The translations under genes were made by a program, and so were the position numbers. Below the pieces are notes generated by a model. It did no database searches. It had not been told where the DNA came from and saw only the letters and a list, made by a program, of their open reading frames with translations. Positions 36,361 through 47,301 of a stretch of DNA of 64,000 nt are shown in pieces. Numbering within the stretch: position 1 is the first letter of the stretch; each line of letters opens with the position of its first letter. Source of the stretch: Prevotella sp. (GTDB taxonomy: Bacteria > Bacteroidota > Bacteroidia > Bacteroidales > Bacteroidaceae); assembly GCA_022779305.1 (NCBI GenBank), contig JALFSW010000087.1, forward strand, positions 1 through 64,000, read 5' to 3'.

Positions 36361-36396
36361 AGCGTGTCTACCTCGAAAGATAAACACGCCTTTTTA
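36361..36396. terminator. Terminator after the OmpA gene
   Basis: Stem GCGTGT...ACACGC with GAAA-type centre, followed by T-rich sequence on both strands; on the minus strand it lies about 50 bases after the OmpA stop. Confidence 0.75.
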
Positions 36397-36443
36397 TATT
36401 TACTTATTAATTGAAAACTTATTCTGTCTTATCGGACAAAAGA

Positions 36444-37607
36444 TTAGTCTGTGATTTGAACAGTTGCACGACGATCGAATGAGATTGGTGAGAGGATTTC
36501 TACACCACCTTTACCAACTGTTGTGATGTTGCCTTCTGGGATACCCATTTCAACGAGCTTACCAGCAACCACACGTGCACGTTCTTCAGACAACCATTGG
36601 TTGCGTTCTGCAGTACCAGTTGCACTGTCGGCATAACCAGTTACAAGGAGCTTGCGATCGTTTTCTTTTGCGAATTTAGCAATTGCACGAACGTTTACCA
36701 AGTCTTTTTCAGATGCAATGTTTGTCTTATCAATGTTGAAGAACACTGAAATTGGAGTTGCAATAAGTTCTTTAACAGTTTCAGGAACAGTTTCCACTAC
36801 TTTTGGATTAGCAAGCTCATTGCGAAGACGTGCATTTTCTGCTTCTGCATCACGAAGACGTGAATTCAAACCATCAAGTGCTGCTTGGTGTTGTGCATTG
36901 ATCGCATCAACATCTGGAGTTTTGTTCCAAGTAGACTTGCCAAGACCGATGTTAAGACCGAGTTCTACGTAGAGGTTGTTATCATGTGAATCCCAACCAC
37001 GGTTTCCATAGTATTGATCGAAACCATCGATGTCGCCTTCATAGCGGTTGTAGCCAGCTTCAGCATAAACACGGAACTTGTTGCTCAAACGCCAAGAAGA
37101 TTGGATACCTGCGCTAAGTCCCATAGAATAGAAGTTGCTGCTCATTGAACGACCAACGCCACCACCAACAAATGGGATTACATTCCAAACACGGTTTTCA
37201 TTATAACCAAAAAGAATGTTGCTCACGTTGAACATGATATGTTCTTGGAGAAGCCAATACTTATTGCCATTGTTAGCTTGATCTTTATGGTCAGCATCTG
37301 TCACACCAACACGTTTACCCCAAATACCTTGGAACTTTGTACGAATACCGAGACCTGGAGTGAACCATTTTCCTACTGCAACACCGAAACCAGGGTTGTT
37401 ACGGAAATCTTTAATCGGGCTTGAACTAAGGTTTGTACCGTGTTCTTGTCCAGAATACCAAGCATTCCATTGTGCACCTACTTGAACAAACCAGTTGCTC
37501 CAAAATGAATTTGTTGCGACACTGTACTTCTCAGTAGGTACATCGCTTTGACCAAAACTTGCTGCAGAAACGCCAGCAAAGGCCAATACCATTAATAATT
37601 TTTTCAT
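36444..37607 (-). CDS. OmpA-family outer membrane protein
   Basis: 387 residues. Signal peptide MKKLLMVLAFAGVSAASFGQ, then an N-terminal beta-barrel of alternating aromatic strands (WFVQVGAQWNAWYSG, FRVYAEAGYNRYEGD, LYVELGLNIGLG), a short helical/coiled linker (ALDGLNSRLRDAEAENARLRN, about 245-265) and a C-terminal peptidoglycan-binding OmpA domain (VFFNIDKTNIASEKD, LLVTGYADSATGTAERNQWLS, RARVVAGKLVEMGI). It tethers the outer membrane to the cell wall and is usually abundant. A TAACTTTG box (37784-37791, minus) gives a ~170-nt leader. Confidence 0.95.
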   Translation of the reverse strand: MKKLLMVLAFAGVSAASFGQSDVPTEKYSVATNSFWSNWFVQVGAQWNAWYSGQEHGTNLSSSPIKDFRNNPGFGVAVGKWFTPGLGIRTKFQGIWGKRVGVTDADHKDQANNGNKYWLLQEHIMFNVSNILFGYNENRVWNVIPFVGGGVGRSMSSNFYSMGLSAGIQSSWRLSNKFRVYAEAGYNRYEGDIDGFDQYYGNRGWDSHDNNLYVELGLNIGLGKSTWNKTPDVDAINAQHQAALDGLNSRLRDAEAENARLRNELANPKVVETVPETVKELIATPISVFFNIDKTNIASEKDLVNVRAIAKFAKENDRKLLVTGYADSATGTAERNQWLSEERARVVAGKLVEMGIPEGNITTVGKGGVEILSPISFDRRATVQITD

Positions 37608-37783
37608 ACTTTTATTTATTAAACAATCAAATTTTTTCTATTACTCAGTAATTAGTAAGTTTGGCTTAAGCATTCGTTATTGGCTTAACTCAACTACTTT
37701 CACATCTTCCTTATTTTTGACTTATACCTAATATTGAGACAGCTCTTTAGCTATTTACTCTTCTTAGCATCAAAATAACGCTG

Positions 37784-37791
37784 CAAAGTTA
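37784..37791 (-). promoter_or_regulatory. -7 box (TAACTTTG, minus) for the OmpA gene
   Basis: Exact TAnnTTTG; long leader (about 170 nt) that is AT-rich, as is common for abundant OmpA messages. Confidence 0.55.
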
Positions 37792-37879
37792 GACATTTTT
37801 TTTTATATAAAACTCTTTTTTGAAAAAAAATGAGCTTTATGCGCAAAATATTGTATCGAAAATGAAATATTACCATCTT

Positions 37880-39727
37880 TTAAGAAAATAATCGCTCAAT
37901 GTCGGTTTGTGGAAAAATGGAAAGGATAGGTTTTCCATTGGGGGTATAGTTCACATTTTCACAAGCGAAAAGGTTATTGACCAAGATTTCCATTTCTTCG
38001 TTGCTGAGTACTTGTCCGCGCGGCAGGGCTGCGCTGCGGGCTAAACTGTGTGCCAAAGATTCATCTATGCTGGCCATAATATCGGTTCTTCCTTCCATGG
38101 CGTTGGCTATCATCTCATCTACAAGTGTGGCTATATTCAACCCTTCTATACCCGCAGGAACACCATTGACGGAATAGCTTGTGCCACCGAGTGACTCCAT
38201 ATCGAAACCTAATTTTTTCATTTCTTCTAAGATGCAGTGAAGCAACGAGCTGTCGGAAACGGAAAGATCTATCATCTCTGGAAAGAGAATTTTCTGCGTG
38301 TGGGCTTTTTGTTCGTCCAGCATACGGAGATATTGCTCATAAAGTACACGCACGTGGGCACGATGTTGATCTATAATCATCAACCCCGATTTGATAGCCG
38401 TCATGATATAGCTGCCCTTATATTGATAATGTGTAGGCGATTTATCTTCTATCACCGTCTTTGCCGCAGCGGCAGGATGGGTTTCAGGGAAAAGCTGTGG
38501 AACATCGGCATTTTCATTGGATACGTCCACTGGTGCAGAGAAATGGTCTGCCTGCGCTTCAATGCCTGCATAAAGTTGTTGCCATTCTTCCATATTGGCT
38601 GTGGTGTGTTGCTTGGCTTCGCTGAAAGGATTGTAGGCGGGGTTATAATTGAGCGTTGGTGCTGTCGAGCGTACATTCGGATTGAAGGTCGGGATATTGG
38701 GACCTTCGTTAGCATCGAAGTCTATTGCAGGGATGTCGCTAAATCTGCCAATGGCTTCTTTCACGCCAGCCATCAAGATTTGCCAAATAGCTTGTTCGTT
38801 TTCAAACTTTATTTCAGTTTTTGTTGGATGAATGTTCACGTCTATGCTTTCCGTAGGAACATCAAAATAAAGAAAATAAGGCACTTGCTCGCCTGCTGAA
38901 ACAAGACGTTCAAAAGCGGTTGCGATAGCTTTATTAAAATAGGGATGTTTCATAAATCGCCCATTGACAAAGAAAAACTGTAACGCACCTTTTTTACGGG
39001 CAGCTTCTGGTTTGCCCACGTAACCATAAATCTTGCAAAGCGTTGTTTCTACGTCTACCTGTAAAAGGTCTTGGTTCAGTCGTTTTCCAAAGACGCTGAT
39101 GATGCGTTGGCGCAAACTACCTGTACGCAACGAAAACATTTCCACACCATTGTTGTGGAGTTTAAAAGAAATATCTGGATAAACAAGAGCGATGCGTTCA
39201 AATGCAGCAACGATGTTATTGAGTTCTGTGTTGTTCGATTTGAGAAATTTTCGTCGTGCTGGGACGTTATAAAAAAGGTTCTCCACCTTAAAACTACTGC
39301 CAACAGCACACGAGCATGGCTCTTGAGAAAGCACACGGCTACCTGCAATCGACAGACAAGTGCCAAGGTCATCATGCCCCATTCGGGTTTTCAATTCCAC
39401 TTGAGCAACGGCAGCTATTGACGCCAAAGCCTCACCACGAAACCCCATTGTTCGGAGTGCAAACAAATCATCGGCTTTCTTTATTTTTGATGTAGCGTGG
39501 CGTTCAAAAGACAAACGGGCGTCGGTGTCGGACATGCCTTTTCCATTGTCAATCACTTGAATGGAAGTTTTACCTGCATCGACTATCAAAATATCTATCT
39601 GTGTTGCGCCTGCATCAATCGAGTTTTCAACCAGTTCTTTTACAACCGAAGCTGGGCGTTGTATCACTTCGCCTGCAGCAATTTGATTAGCCACGCTATC
39701 GGGCAATAACTGTATGATGTCGCTCAT
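37880..39727 (-). CDS. mutL: DNA mismatch repair protein MutL
   Basis: 615 residues. The GHKL ATPase motifs are clear: VKELVENSIDAGAT, VIDNGKGM, RHATSKI and MGFRGEALASIAAV. The C-terminal dimer domain carries IDQHRAHVRVLYEQ. I do not see the DQHAxxExxxxE endonuclease motif in full (here QHRAHVRVLYEQ), so endonuclease activity is uncertain. A family A element sits directly upstream, between mutL and a small membrane-protein gene. Confidence 0.96.
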   Translation of the reverse strand: MSDIIQLLPDSVANQIAAGEVIQRPASVVKELVENSIDAGATQIDILIVDAGKTSIQVIDNGKGMSDTDARLSFERHATSKIKKADDLFALRTMGFRGEALASIAAVAQVELKTRMGHDDLGTCLSIAGSRVLSQEPCSCAVGSSFKVENLFYNVPARRKFLKSNNTELNNIVAAFERIALVYPDISFKLHNNGVEMFSLRTGSLRQRIISVFGKRLNQDLLQVDVETTLCKIYGYVGKPEAARKKGALQFFFVNGRFMKHPYFNKAIATAFERLVSAGEQVPYFLYFDVPTESIDVNIHPTKTEIKFENEQAIWQILMAGVKEAIGRFSDIPAIDFDANEGPNIPTFNPNVRSTAPTLNYNPAYNPFSEAKQHTTANMEEWQQLYAGIEAQADHFSAPVDVSNENADVPQLFPETHPAAAAKTVIEDKSPTHYQYKGSYIMTAIKSGLMIIDQHRAHVRVLYEQYLRMLDEQKAHTQKILFPEMIDLSVSDSSLLHCILEEMKKLGFDMESLGGTSYSVNGVPAGIEGLNIATLVDEMIANAMEGRTDIMASIDESLAHSLARSAALPRGQVLSNEEMEILVNNLFACENVNYTPNGKPILSIFPQTDIERLFS

Positions 39728-39749
39728 ATACTTAAAATTTTATTTAAAT

Positions 39750-39950
39750 TTAAATCCAAATCGGTCATTAGACCGTCAGGATTTCTTTTTATTTTATTTA
39801 TCAACTTCCCAATTGCTTGCAACTACTTGTCGGCAGCGTCTTCAGCGTTTTCTCTGGAAGCAGGCCGCTACATCTGCGATAAAGCGCTGAACAATCTGCA
39901 CAGACAATTAGGCGCAACCAGCTTGGTCTCTAATGAACGAATTGGGTTAA
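39750..39950 (-). repeat. Family A element, full copy (upstream of mutL)
   Basis: 201 bp from TTAA at 39750-39753 to TTAA at 39947-39950, with terminal inverted repeats. Internal stem arms TTCAGCGTTTT (39841-39851) and AAAGCGCTGAA (39881-39891), one mismatch. Oriented toward mutL. Its TTAA end supplies the stop codon of the neighbouring small gene. Confidence 0.87.
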
Positions 39951-40234
39951 ATCAATGCAAGAAGAAAAAAATAAACCATCAAAACAAGCAATACGCCTGC
40001 GGCAATATGCAATAATAAGCCTGAAGATGTCCTGTTACGACGTCTTGAGAAATACCGATATTCGTCATCAGCTGGACTTATTGACGTTGTTTTCGCTTCT
40101 TTCTGTTCGTCCTTCTCCAATCCGATTTCGCTTCCTGCATTTTTCTTTATCTTGCGGAGTAATTCTTTTCGCTCGTCATAATAAAGCGGACTAGGCTGAA
40201 ATCTACGTGGTTTTGCTTGTTTGAAAAAGCTCAT
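39947..40234 (-). CDS. Small basic single-pass membrane protein
   Basis: 95 residues: a basic N-terminus (MSFFKQAKPRRFQPSPLYYDERKE), charged middle, and one C-terminal membrane helix (LLLHIAAGVLLVLMVYFFLLAL). I do not recognise the family. Its reading frame, promoter (TATCTTTG, 40416-40423 minus) and position between mutL and the OstA-like gene make it credible. The stop codon TAA is formed by the edge of the family A element, so the original C-terminus may have been different or the element inserted exactly at the stop. Confidence 0.65.
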   Translation of the reverse strand: MSFFKQAKPRRFQPSPLYYDERKELLRKIKKNAGSEIGLEKDEQKEAKTTSISPADDEYRYFSRRRNRTSSGLLLHIAAGVLLVLMVYFFLLALI

Positions 40235-40240
40235 TTCTGT

Positions 40241-40330
40241 TGTTCTATTTCATTTAACCGTTTTTCGCCATGGCAATGTAAAAACTGCGTTCCTCGTTTT
40301 TCCACCAGCTCATCTGACTTAACAAAAACG
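40241..40330 (-). repeat. Family B leader repeat, copy before the small membrane gene
   Basis: About 90 bp in sense orientation for the downstream gene: TTAAGTCAGATGAGC, AAAACGAGGAACGCAG, TTTTTACATTGCCATGGCG, GGTTAAATGAAATAG. An extra base near GAGCTGGTGG disrupts the short reading frame seen in other copies. Confidence 0.8.
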
Positions 40331-40415
40331 CTCCTTTATTGCGGTCAAAACATCGCTACGCCTCACACACTTTACCATATTGGCTTTAAAATCTTAAAAA
40401 TAGGTATTTTGTGCG

Positions 40416-40423
40416 CAAAGATA
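40416..40423 (-). promoter_or_regulatory. -7 box (TATCTTTG, minus) for the small membrane gene and mutL
   Basis: Exact TAnnTTTG. The predicted ~175-nt leader contains the family B repeat. Confidence 0.6.
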
Positions 40424-40461
40424 ACACGCTTTTAGCCTCTTAAGGAAAGATGTATGCGGTT

Positions 40462-42357
40462 TTATTCCTTACTCCTTCTCCCCACTCGTCTAAAAAGATC
40501 GTATTTATTTTTAGGTCTGACATGTTCATACCAAGCAAATGCTGGCAATTTTAGTTTATCTGAAGGGATTTTCGACATAGGATACATCGTACCCGTAGAC
40601 TTCGATAGCCATATTCTGTCTAAAGTCTTGTCCCCTGCCATGTACATTCGTAAGGTGTCAGTTTCCGTATAATTCAAGCCCATCAACGTACTGTCTTTCT
40701 CTTCTTTTGGATAATAGACGATCAGCACATTGCCCACAGCTTCTGCCTTTTTGAGCTTTCCATCTGTAAAGAAAGCATTGATGCGCTTTGAGTAAACTTG
40801 GTTAAAATGTGCTTGTTCGTCTACCTTTTCTATGGAAGACGCATTGTCATAGACATAAGCTCGATGGATGGTTGAATCGTTCATATAGGCTTGAATGGAA
40901 TCGCCCACTACTTGTCGGTTTTCATTCCAAAGAATAGGCTCGTAATAAAGTGTCAAGCAAGAGTCGCCAGTGTGATAAACCATCAGTCCGCACACAGCTT
41001 GAAGGTCTTCCCGATAAACCCGCACATTGTTCACACCGAAAATTTTTCGATACTCCTGTGGCGTGTTCAGATGAAAGGCTTTCATACTGAGCGTGTCGGC
41101 GTGCATAAAAAGTGTATCAGCTTGAGAAAACTCTTTCAAGACAGCTCCAGGATTTCCACCATAGGCAATGGCTGCACTGTCCGTATAAGAAACATACGCT
41201 CCTTGGAATGCGTGCTTCTTTTTATGGTCGATATAGTAAACATTGCCCTTTCCTTCGCCCTCTCTCGTTTTGTCATTGTAGAAAAGGTCATCGCCTGTAA
41301 TAACACGCTGATTGAGCGCATCGACTATTTTCACTTTCCCGTGCCCCTCGCTATGTCCAGTTTTAAAGTTATAAATAACATGATCGCCTGTTATGGTTCT
41401 CCTCGCTTTGTGGTCTACGATCTTTACTTTTCCTGTACCCTCACTATGACCTGTTTTATCATTATAACGCACCTCTTCTCCTTCCATAGTGCGATTGTTT
41501 TTCTTGTCTTTTATCTTTACATTTCCGTAGCCTTCAGCTTCACCACTGACACTATTATATACAAGGTTATCGCCCTCCACATCACGATCAGGAGATGTGA
41601 TATTCGAACGTCCTTTCAGTTCCATATAATCCGTTTTACTGTTATAGGTGCCGTCTTCCGTATGCACTACTTCGCCTTTAGCAGTGCGTATGACCGATTT
41701 TCCTATCACCCGCATCAACCCCGTATCTGTATTACCTTGGGCTGAAGGCGTGTTGATGGTGTATTTGGGCGTACGTATTACAACGTTGCCCATGAAGTTG
41801 GCATCCTTCGTTTGGGTGTTATAATCGCCTTGATCGGCAACCACTGTGCTACCATCATAAACCAACGTACCTCTTCCTCCAAAGTAGTTGGCAAGATTGG
41901 TGCCCATATTATAGTCCAAACTATCGCAGCGCAAAGATTTCCTTGGTTGTCGCAAAATCACTTTCTCTCTCGCCCGTGCCACTTGGATCATACCCTCGTA
42001 ATAAAGGCGTGAACAAGTTAAATGCGTTCCATCGGTTCTTTTCAAATCAACATTGCCAAAAGCACTGAACGAATTTTGTTTTTCGTTGATATATGCACTA
42101 TCACAAAGCAACGTAAAGTCTTTGTAACGAAACTTCACATTGCCTTTCGCTATTTGTATGTCGGGAAGCTGAAACTGGTTATGGCGCACCACATTGGCAC
42201 GTTCGATATAGATCTTTTCCTTTTGTTTTACTTCCTTTTTCTGTGCCAACAACGTTCCAGAAAGGGTTAAGGCAAAAAGGCATAGAATCATTTTCATGAA
42301 GATTCTATGCCCACAATTCATTATTTTTGTATTCAATTTAGCTGACTTAATTCTCAT
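40462..42357 (-). CDS. OstA/LptA-like outer membrane biogenesis protein
   Basis: 631 residues with a signal peptide (MILCLFALTLSGTLLAQ; the true Met may be Met1 or a later one at MKMILC). The body is a chain of OstA-type beta-jellyroll strands, with at least four similar ~31-residue units (GHSEGTGKVKIVD, RRTITGDHVIYNFKT, GHSEGHGKVKIVD, QRVITGDDLFYNDKT). LptA-like proteins carry lipopolysaccharide across the periplasm. Start and upstream stop overlap as ATGA with the parvulin gene, so they are translationally coupled in an envelope-assembly operon. Confidence 0.87.
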   Translation of the reverse strand: MRIKSAKLNTKIMNCGHRIFMKMILCLFALTLSGTLLAQKKEVKQKEKIYIERANVVRHNQFQLPDIQIAKGNVKFRYKDFTLLCDSAYINEKQNSFSAFGNVDLKRTDGTHLTCSRLYYEGMIQVARAREKVILRQPRKSLRCDSLDYNMGTNLANYFGGRGTLVYDGSTVVADQGDYNTQTKDANFMGNVVIRTPKYTINTPSAQGNTDTGLMRVIGKSVIRTAKGEVVHTEDGTYNSKTDYMELKGRSNITSPDRDVEGDNLVYNSVSGEAEGYGNVKIKDKKNNRTMEGEEVRYNDKTGHSEGTGKVKIVDHKARRTITGDHVIYNFKTGHSEGHGKVKIVDALNQRVITGDDLFYNDKTREGEGKGNVYYIDHKKKHAFQGAYVSYTDSAAIAYGGNPGAVLKEFSQADTLFMHADTLSMKAFHLNTPQEYRKIFGVNNVRVYREDLQAVCGLMVYHTGDSCLTLYYEPILWNENRQVVGDSIQAYMNDSTIHRAYVYDNASSIEKVDEQAHFNQVYSKRINAFFTDGKLKKAEAVGNVLIVYYPKEEKDSTLMGLNYTETDTLRMYMAGDKTLDRIWLSKSTGTMYPMSKIPSDKLKLPAFAWYEHVRPKNKYDLFRRVGRRSKE

Positions 42358-43787
42358 CTAACCCAACCTTCGTATTCAAATTTAGCATCTTTATAGCGTG
42401 GGTTCATACGCACGTAGGTTTCTTTCACTTTCTTCACAATCCAATCATGAATGATGTCTTTTTTACGCTGAGCTGTAACAATATCTTTCATTTCTTGGAA
42501 GTCTTCTGTGATGGTTGCCCGATGTTCGTCTCTTCGACTAACGAGTTTAATGATGGCGCAGACTGTTTTACCCTTAGCATTTATCATTTCAAAAGGTTCC
42601 GAAACCTCGCCCACCTTCATTGTCTCAACAACACGTGCAATTTCCGTTGGCAAGTCTTTCATTTTGAAACGCGATGTGCGTGCGCTTTCAGTTGAATTAA
42701 CCATCAGTCCGTGGTTGTTTCTTGTGTCTTTATCGTCCGAAACAAAGGCTGTTGCATCTTCAAAGGTGAATTTTCCCGCCTTGATGTCCTTACTGATGGA
42801 ATCCAAACGTTCTTTGGCTGCCACCACCGAAGCAGCAGAAACTTTTGGTTTGAGCAAGATATGGCGACAGTTCACCTTATCGCCACGCTTATCTATGAGT
42901 TGAATGATGTGGAACCCAAACTCACTTTCAACCACTTTCGATATTTTTTTAGGATCGGTGAGGTTAAAAGCGGCAGCGGCAAAAGCTGGATCGAGCATAC
43001 CACGTCCCATATAGCCCAATTCGCCACCTTGTCGTCCCGAACCAGTGTCGTCTGAATAAAGGCGTGCCAATGTTTCAAACGATGTTTCGCCCTTTGTTAC
43101 ACGTTCGGTGAAATTGCGCAATTGGTCTTTTATGCGGGCAACTTCTTCTTGTTCAACCTTGGGCGTTTGGGTGATGATCTCCACTTCTACAGTAGTGGGT
43201 ATCAAAGGAATGCTGTCTTGTGGCAGCTTATTGAAATAGGCTCTCACCTCGGCTGGCGAAACTTTCACATCCGAAACGAGCGATTCCTGCATTCGTTGCA
43301 CCAATTGGCGGTTTTTAAATTCCTCCCGAAGGTCTTGTCTGATTTGCGAAAGCGTTTTGCGTTGGAATTGCTCTAACTTTTCCTTGCTACCGATTTGAGG
43401 AATGGAAATCCAATAATTGATTTGCTGTTCCACGTTTTGCGACACTTCTGCGTCGGTCACATCGATACTGTCAAGGGCAGCTTGATGCAAAAACAGTTTC
43501 TGAACAGCCAATTGTTCTAATATCTCTATCTCTGGATTGCCTTTCCAACGCATTCCATCCATCTCCGCCTGAAGTTTCATTGTTTCAACTTCCGACTTCA
43601 AAATGGGTTCATCGCCTACCACCCAAAGCACTTCATCCACAATACTGGTTTCGTTTGCGCTATTGGCTTTGATTGTGTCTGTTGCGCTTTTCTGCATTGG
43701 GGCAGACGTACGCATGGCAGGCAGCCCTATCGCTGTGATTGCACTACCTGCCAAAAGGAATGCTACGCTTTGCTTTTTTATATTCAT
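42354..43787 (-). CDS. SurA-like parvulin chaperone with two PPIase domains
   Basis: 477 residues. An N-terminal signal-like segment (VAFLLAGSAITAIGL) is followed by a SurA-type helical domain (VDEVLWVVGDEPILKSEVE) and two parvulin domains, the first intact (LYSDDTGSGRQGGELGYMGRGMLDPAF, SEFGFHIIQLIDKRG), the second degenerate (VNCRHILLKP, EDATAFVSDD). It would escort outer-membrane proteins through the periplasm. It stands 14 bases after a second parvulin gene and overlaps the OstA-like gene by four bases. Confidence 0.9.
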   Translation of the reverse strand: MNIKKQSVAFLLAGSAITAIGLPAMRTSAPMQKSATDTIKANSANETSIVDEVLWVVGDEPILKSEVETMKLQAEMDGMRWKGNPEIEILEQLAVQKLFLHQAALDSIDVTDAEVSQNVEQQINYWISIPQIGSKEKLEQFQRKTLSQIRQDLREEFKNRQLVQRMQESLVSDVKVSPAEVRAYFNKLPQDSIPLIPTTVEVEIITQTPKVEQEEVARIKDQLRNFTERVTKGETSFETLARLYSDDTGSGRQGGELGYMGRGMLDPAFAAAAFNLTDPKKISKVVESEFGFHIIQLIDKRGDKVNCRHILLKPKVSAASVVAAKERLDSISKDIKAGKFTFEDATAFVSDDKDTRNNHGLMVNSTESARTSRFKMKDLPTEIARVVETMKVGEVSEPFEMINAKGKTVCAIIKLVSRRDEHRATITEDFQEMKDIVTAQRKKDIIHDWIVKKVKETYVRMNPRYKDAKFEYEGWVR

Positions 43788-43801
43788 AAAATCTTTACTT
43801 G

Positions 43802-45226
43802 TTAATGCTTGTTCACCGTACTGAGTACATCGCGGTTGATGACCACGCTATACTTCGTGCGGAGATCTTTTATCCATTCTTTTTCAAGCACTTCTTGATA
43901 GTCCGACGTTACCAAACCACGCACGTCATCCATCTCTTTCGGTGCTTTTAAAATCTTGCCATAAACAGCATCGATAGGATAATCCTTGAGCGGACGTGGC
44001 GTCGCATTTTTCTTGAAGATTTCTTTGTCTATCAATGCATTGTCTCCTTCTTTAAAGAGTCCTTTTTCTACACGTATGCGGATAATGCTGTCGTTATTAA
44101 ACGTGTCGCGGAGTTTTTCAGCCCACTTATCGAAAGGAAGGTTTTTCACACATTGCTTCACTGCTTTCACGTCTTCCTGTTTCTTCACGTGGTAAGCAAT
44201 ACCTTTGAAGCGTGGTTTATCCCACGCATATTTCTTTTTGTTCTTTTTGAAGAATGCTTTTAGACCTTCTTCGTCTTTTGCAGCTTTTTCCCAAATGGTT
44301 TTATTGCTGATTTCAAACAAAAGCAACCCATCGTGATATTCTCTCACCAAATTCTTCAAATCGGGATCTTGGGCTTCCAATTCAGTTAATTTTTTGTCTA
44401 ATATCTGTGCAGGTGTCAGTCCACCATTCGATGCAGCTGCCATTTCATCTAACTTCTTGTTGATGATTTGTTCACGAATGCCACGCACTTCGATGAATTT
44501 CAAGATGTCGGCACGCAACGAATCATAGGGTTGGAAGTTTTCTTTCCCATAAAACTTGATAATGTGATAGCCAAAGGGAGAAAGCACAGGTTTGCTGATT
44601 TCTCCTGGTTGGAGTGCCAACAAGGCCTTTTCAAATTCAGGTACGGTTTGTCCTTTCGTCAGTGGAGGAAGTTCGCCACCTTGTGCAGCCGAACCTTTGT
44701 CGCCAGAAAATTGTTTCGCCAAAGTAGCAAAGTCGCCACCTTTCTTTAGCACATTATAGATAGAGTCGGCGCGCAGCTTCATTGCTTCCTGTGCTTGTGG
44801 TGTTGCGTTTTGTCCGAGCGACAACAGAATATGGGCAGCCTTCAGCAAACCGCCATTTCCTTCTACCCTATCTTTGGTTTCTTGATAGATGCGTTTTGCT
44901 TCCGTTTCCACGTCCTCGTTGTTTATCATTGTTGGACGTATTTGTTGATTTCTGTATGTCAAGAACTCTTGTTTGAATGAAGAGAGTGTATCAAGTTTTG
45001 CGTCTAACGCAGCCTCAACTTTCAGTTTGTAATTCACAAAAAGTTCCACGTATTCTTCTACACTTTTCTTATCTATAACGCCCTCGGCATTGTTCTTATT
45101 ATATGAGTATTCAAACTCTGAACGACTCACGGGTTTACCATTGATGGTCATAATCGTTGGGTCGTTCTGTGCAAATGCCATTGTGCCACTCAAAACCATG
45201 GCGGCAAATAATATCTTTGCTTTCAT
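43802..45226 (-). CDS. Parvulin-type peptidyl-prolyl isomerase (PpiC/PrsA type)
   Basis: 474 residues with a signal peptide (AAMVLSGTMAFAQ), an N-terminal chaperone region (SRSEFEYSYNKNN), a classic parvulin domain (KAAHILLSLGQNA, FATLAKQFSGDKGSAAQGGELP, SPFGYHIIKFYGK) and a long C-terminal part. It forms an operon with the SurA-like and OstA-like genes and acts in periplasmic folding. I see no good -7 box in the ~290 bases before it, so it may be read from guaB. Confidence 0.9.
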   Translation of the reverse strand: MKAKILFAAMVLSGTMAFAQNDPTIMTINGKPVSRSEFEYSYNKNNAEGVIDKKSVEEYVELFVNYKLKVEAALDAKLDTLSSFKQEFLTYRNQQIRPTMINNEDVETEAKRIYQETKDRVEGNGGLLKAAHILLSLGQNATPQAQEAMKLRADSIYNVLKKGGDFATLAKQFSGDKGSAAQGGELPPLTKGQTVPEFEKALLALQPGEISKPVLSPFGYHIIKFYGKENFQPYDSLRADILKFIEVRGIREQIINKKLDEMAAASNGGLTPAQILDKKLTELEAQDPDLKNLVREYHDGLLLFEISNKTIWEKAAKDEEGLKAFFKKNKKKYAWDKPRFKGIAYHVKKQEDVKAVKQCVKNLPFDKWAEKLRDTFNNDSIIRIRVEKGLFKEGDNALIDKEIFKKNATPRPLKDYPIDAVYGKILKAPKEMDDVRGLVTSDYQEVLEKEWIKDLRTKYSVVINRDVLSTVNKH

Positions 45227-45518
45227 TCTTTAGATCATTCTTTTTCCGAAGTTTTGCAGCGTTCGGATATTTATATTTCGTTGATTATTTCTTTTCTTTG
45301 TTTATCCATATCTCCTTTCGATATAAGGAAACTCGGTTTGAACATCCGATATTCTGAAAGGGGAAATAAACCTGCGCCATTATTGTTCCTTGCGTGTCAG
45401 ACATAACCGAATACGTCTCCCAACTTTGTGGGTGGAATGAAATGTCGCATTTTGTGAAGTCGATTTTCACCTTTATATATAATAAGGCTTCCACCGTCCT
45501 CCATGCTGTCTCATTTTC
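45227..45518. other. Gap between guaB and the parvulin gene
   Basis: 292 bases. A 69-codon minus-strand frame at 45285-45494 exists but has only a GTG start and no family resemblance; I do not call it. No terminator or -7 box is clear. Confidence 0.5.
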
Positions 45519-47021
<1,503 letters not shown>

Positions 47022-47031
47022 TTATTGCGTG

Positions 47032-47039
47032 CAAATTTA
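47032..47039 (-). promoter_or_regulatory. -7 box (TAAATTTG, minus) for guaB
   Basis: Exact TAnnTTTG with a short leader of about 20 nt; -33 unclear. Confidence 0.55.
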
Positions 47040-47215
47040 ATAATAATTCTTCATAACTTCAGCATTTTTCTTAGTTTTCTACTAAAGAATTAAAGCAATT
47101 TAACGCCAAAGAGTTCTGTACATACACTTGGCGAATTTCTATAGTTTTTCTAACAACTTTCAAACATCCGATAACAATCTGATTTTTAGCTATTTAAAAT
47201 ATAATATATACTTAC

Positions 47216-47280
47216 ATTCCAAGTGAGCCTCACTTGTATCCTAACTGAGGTTCACTTGCGTCCTAACCAAGCCTCACTTA
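47216..47280. repeat. 22-bp phased dyad array 4 (family C), three dyads
   Basis: Dyads TGAGCCTCA, TGAGGTTCA and CAAGCCTCA centred at 47228, 47250 and 47272, spaced by exactly 22 bp. The array runs directly into a family A half-end. Confidence 0.8.
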
Positions 47281-47301
47281 ACCCCAAATCGGTCATTAGA
47301 C
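47278..47301. repeat. Isolated half-end of repeat family A
   Basis: TTAACCCCAAATCGGTCATTAGAC is a near-perfect family A end fused to the end of dyad array 4. A fragment of family B (GAAAAAACTAAACGAAATTG) follows at about 47317-47341, so this gap holds pieces of three families. Confidence 0.65.

Noticed and set aside
38237-38899. Plus-strand frame of 220 residues inside mutL
   Set aside because: Antisense shadow of the conserved mutL reading frame without start signals.
39827-40015. Conserved antisense peptide in family A (FSLE.. RYICDK.LNNLH) seen in several copies
   Set aside because: Present in the mutL and kinase copies, but the asd copy ends with a stop right after LNNLH and the lrgAB copy has a frame-breaking indel, so DNA rather than protein is conserved.
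45285-45494. 69-residue minus-strand frame between guaB and the parvulin gene
   Set aside because: Only a GTG start, no domain, no promoter. It may be a remnant; not enough to call a gene.
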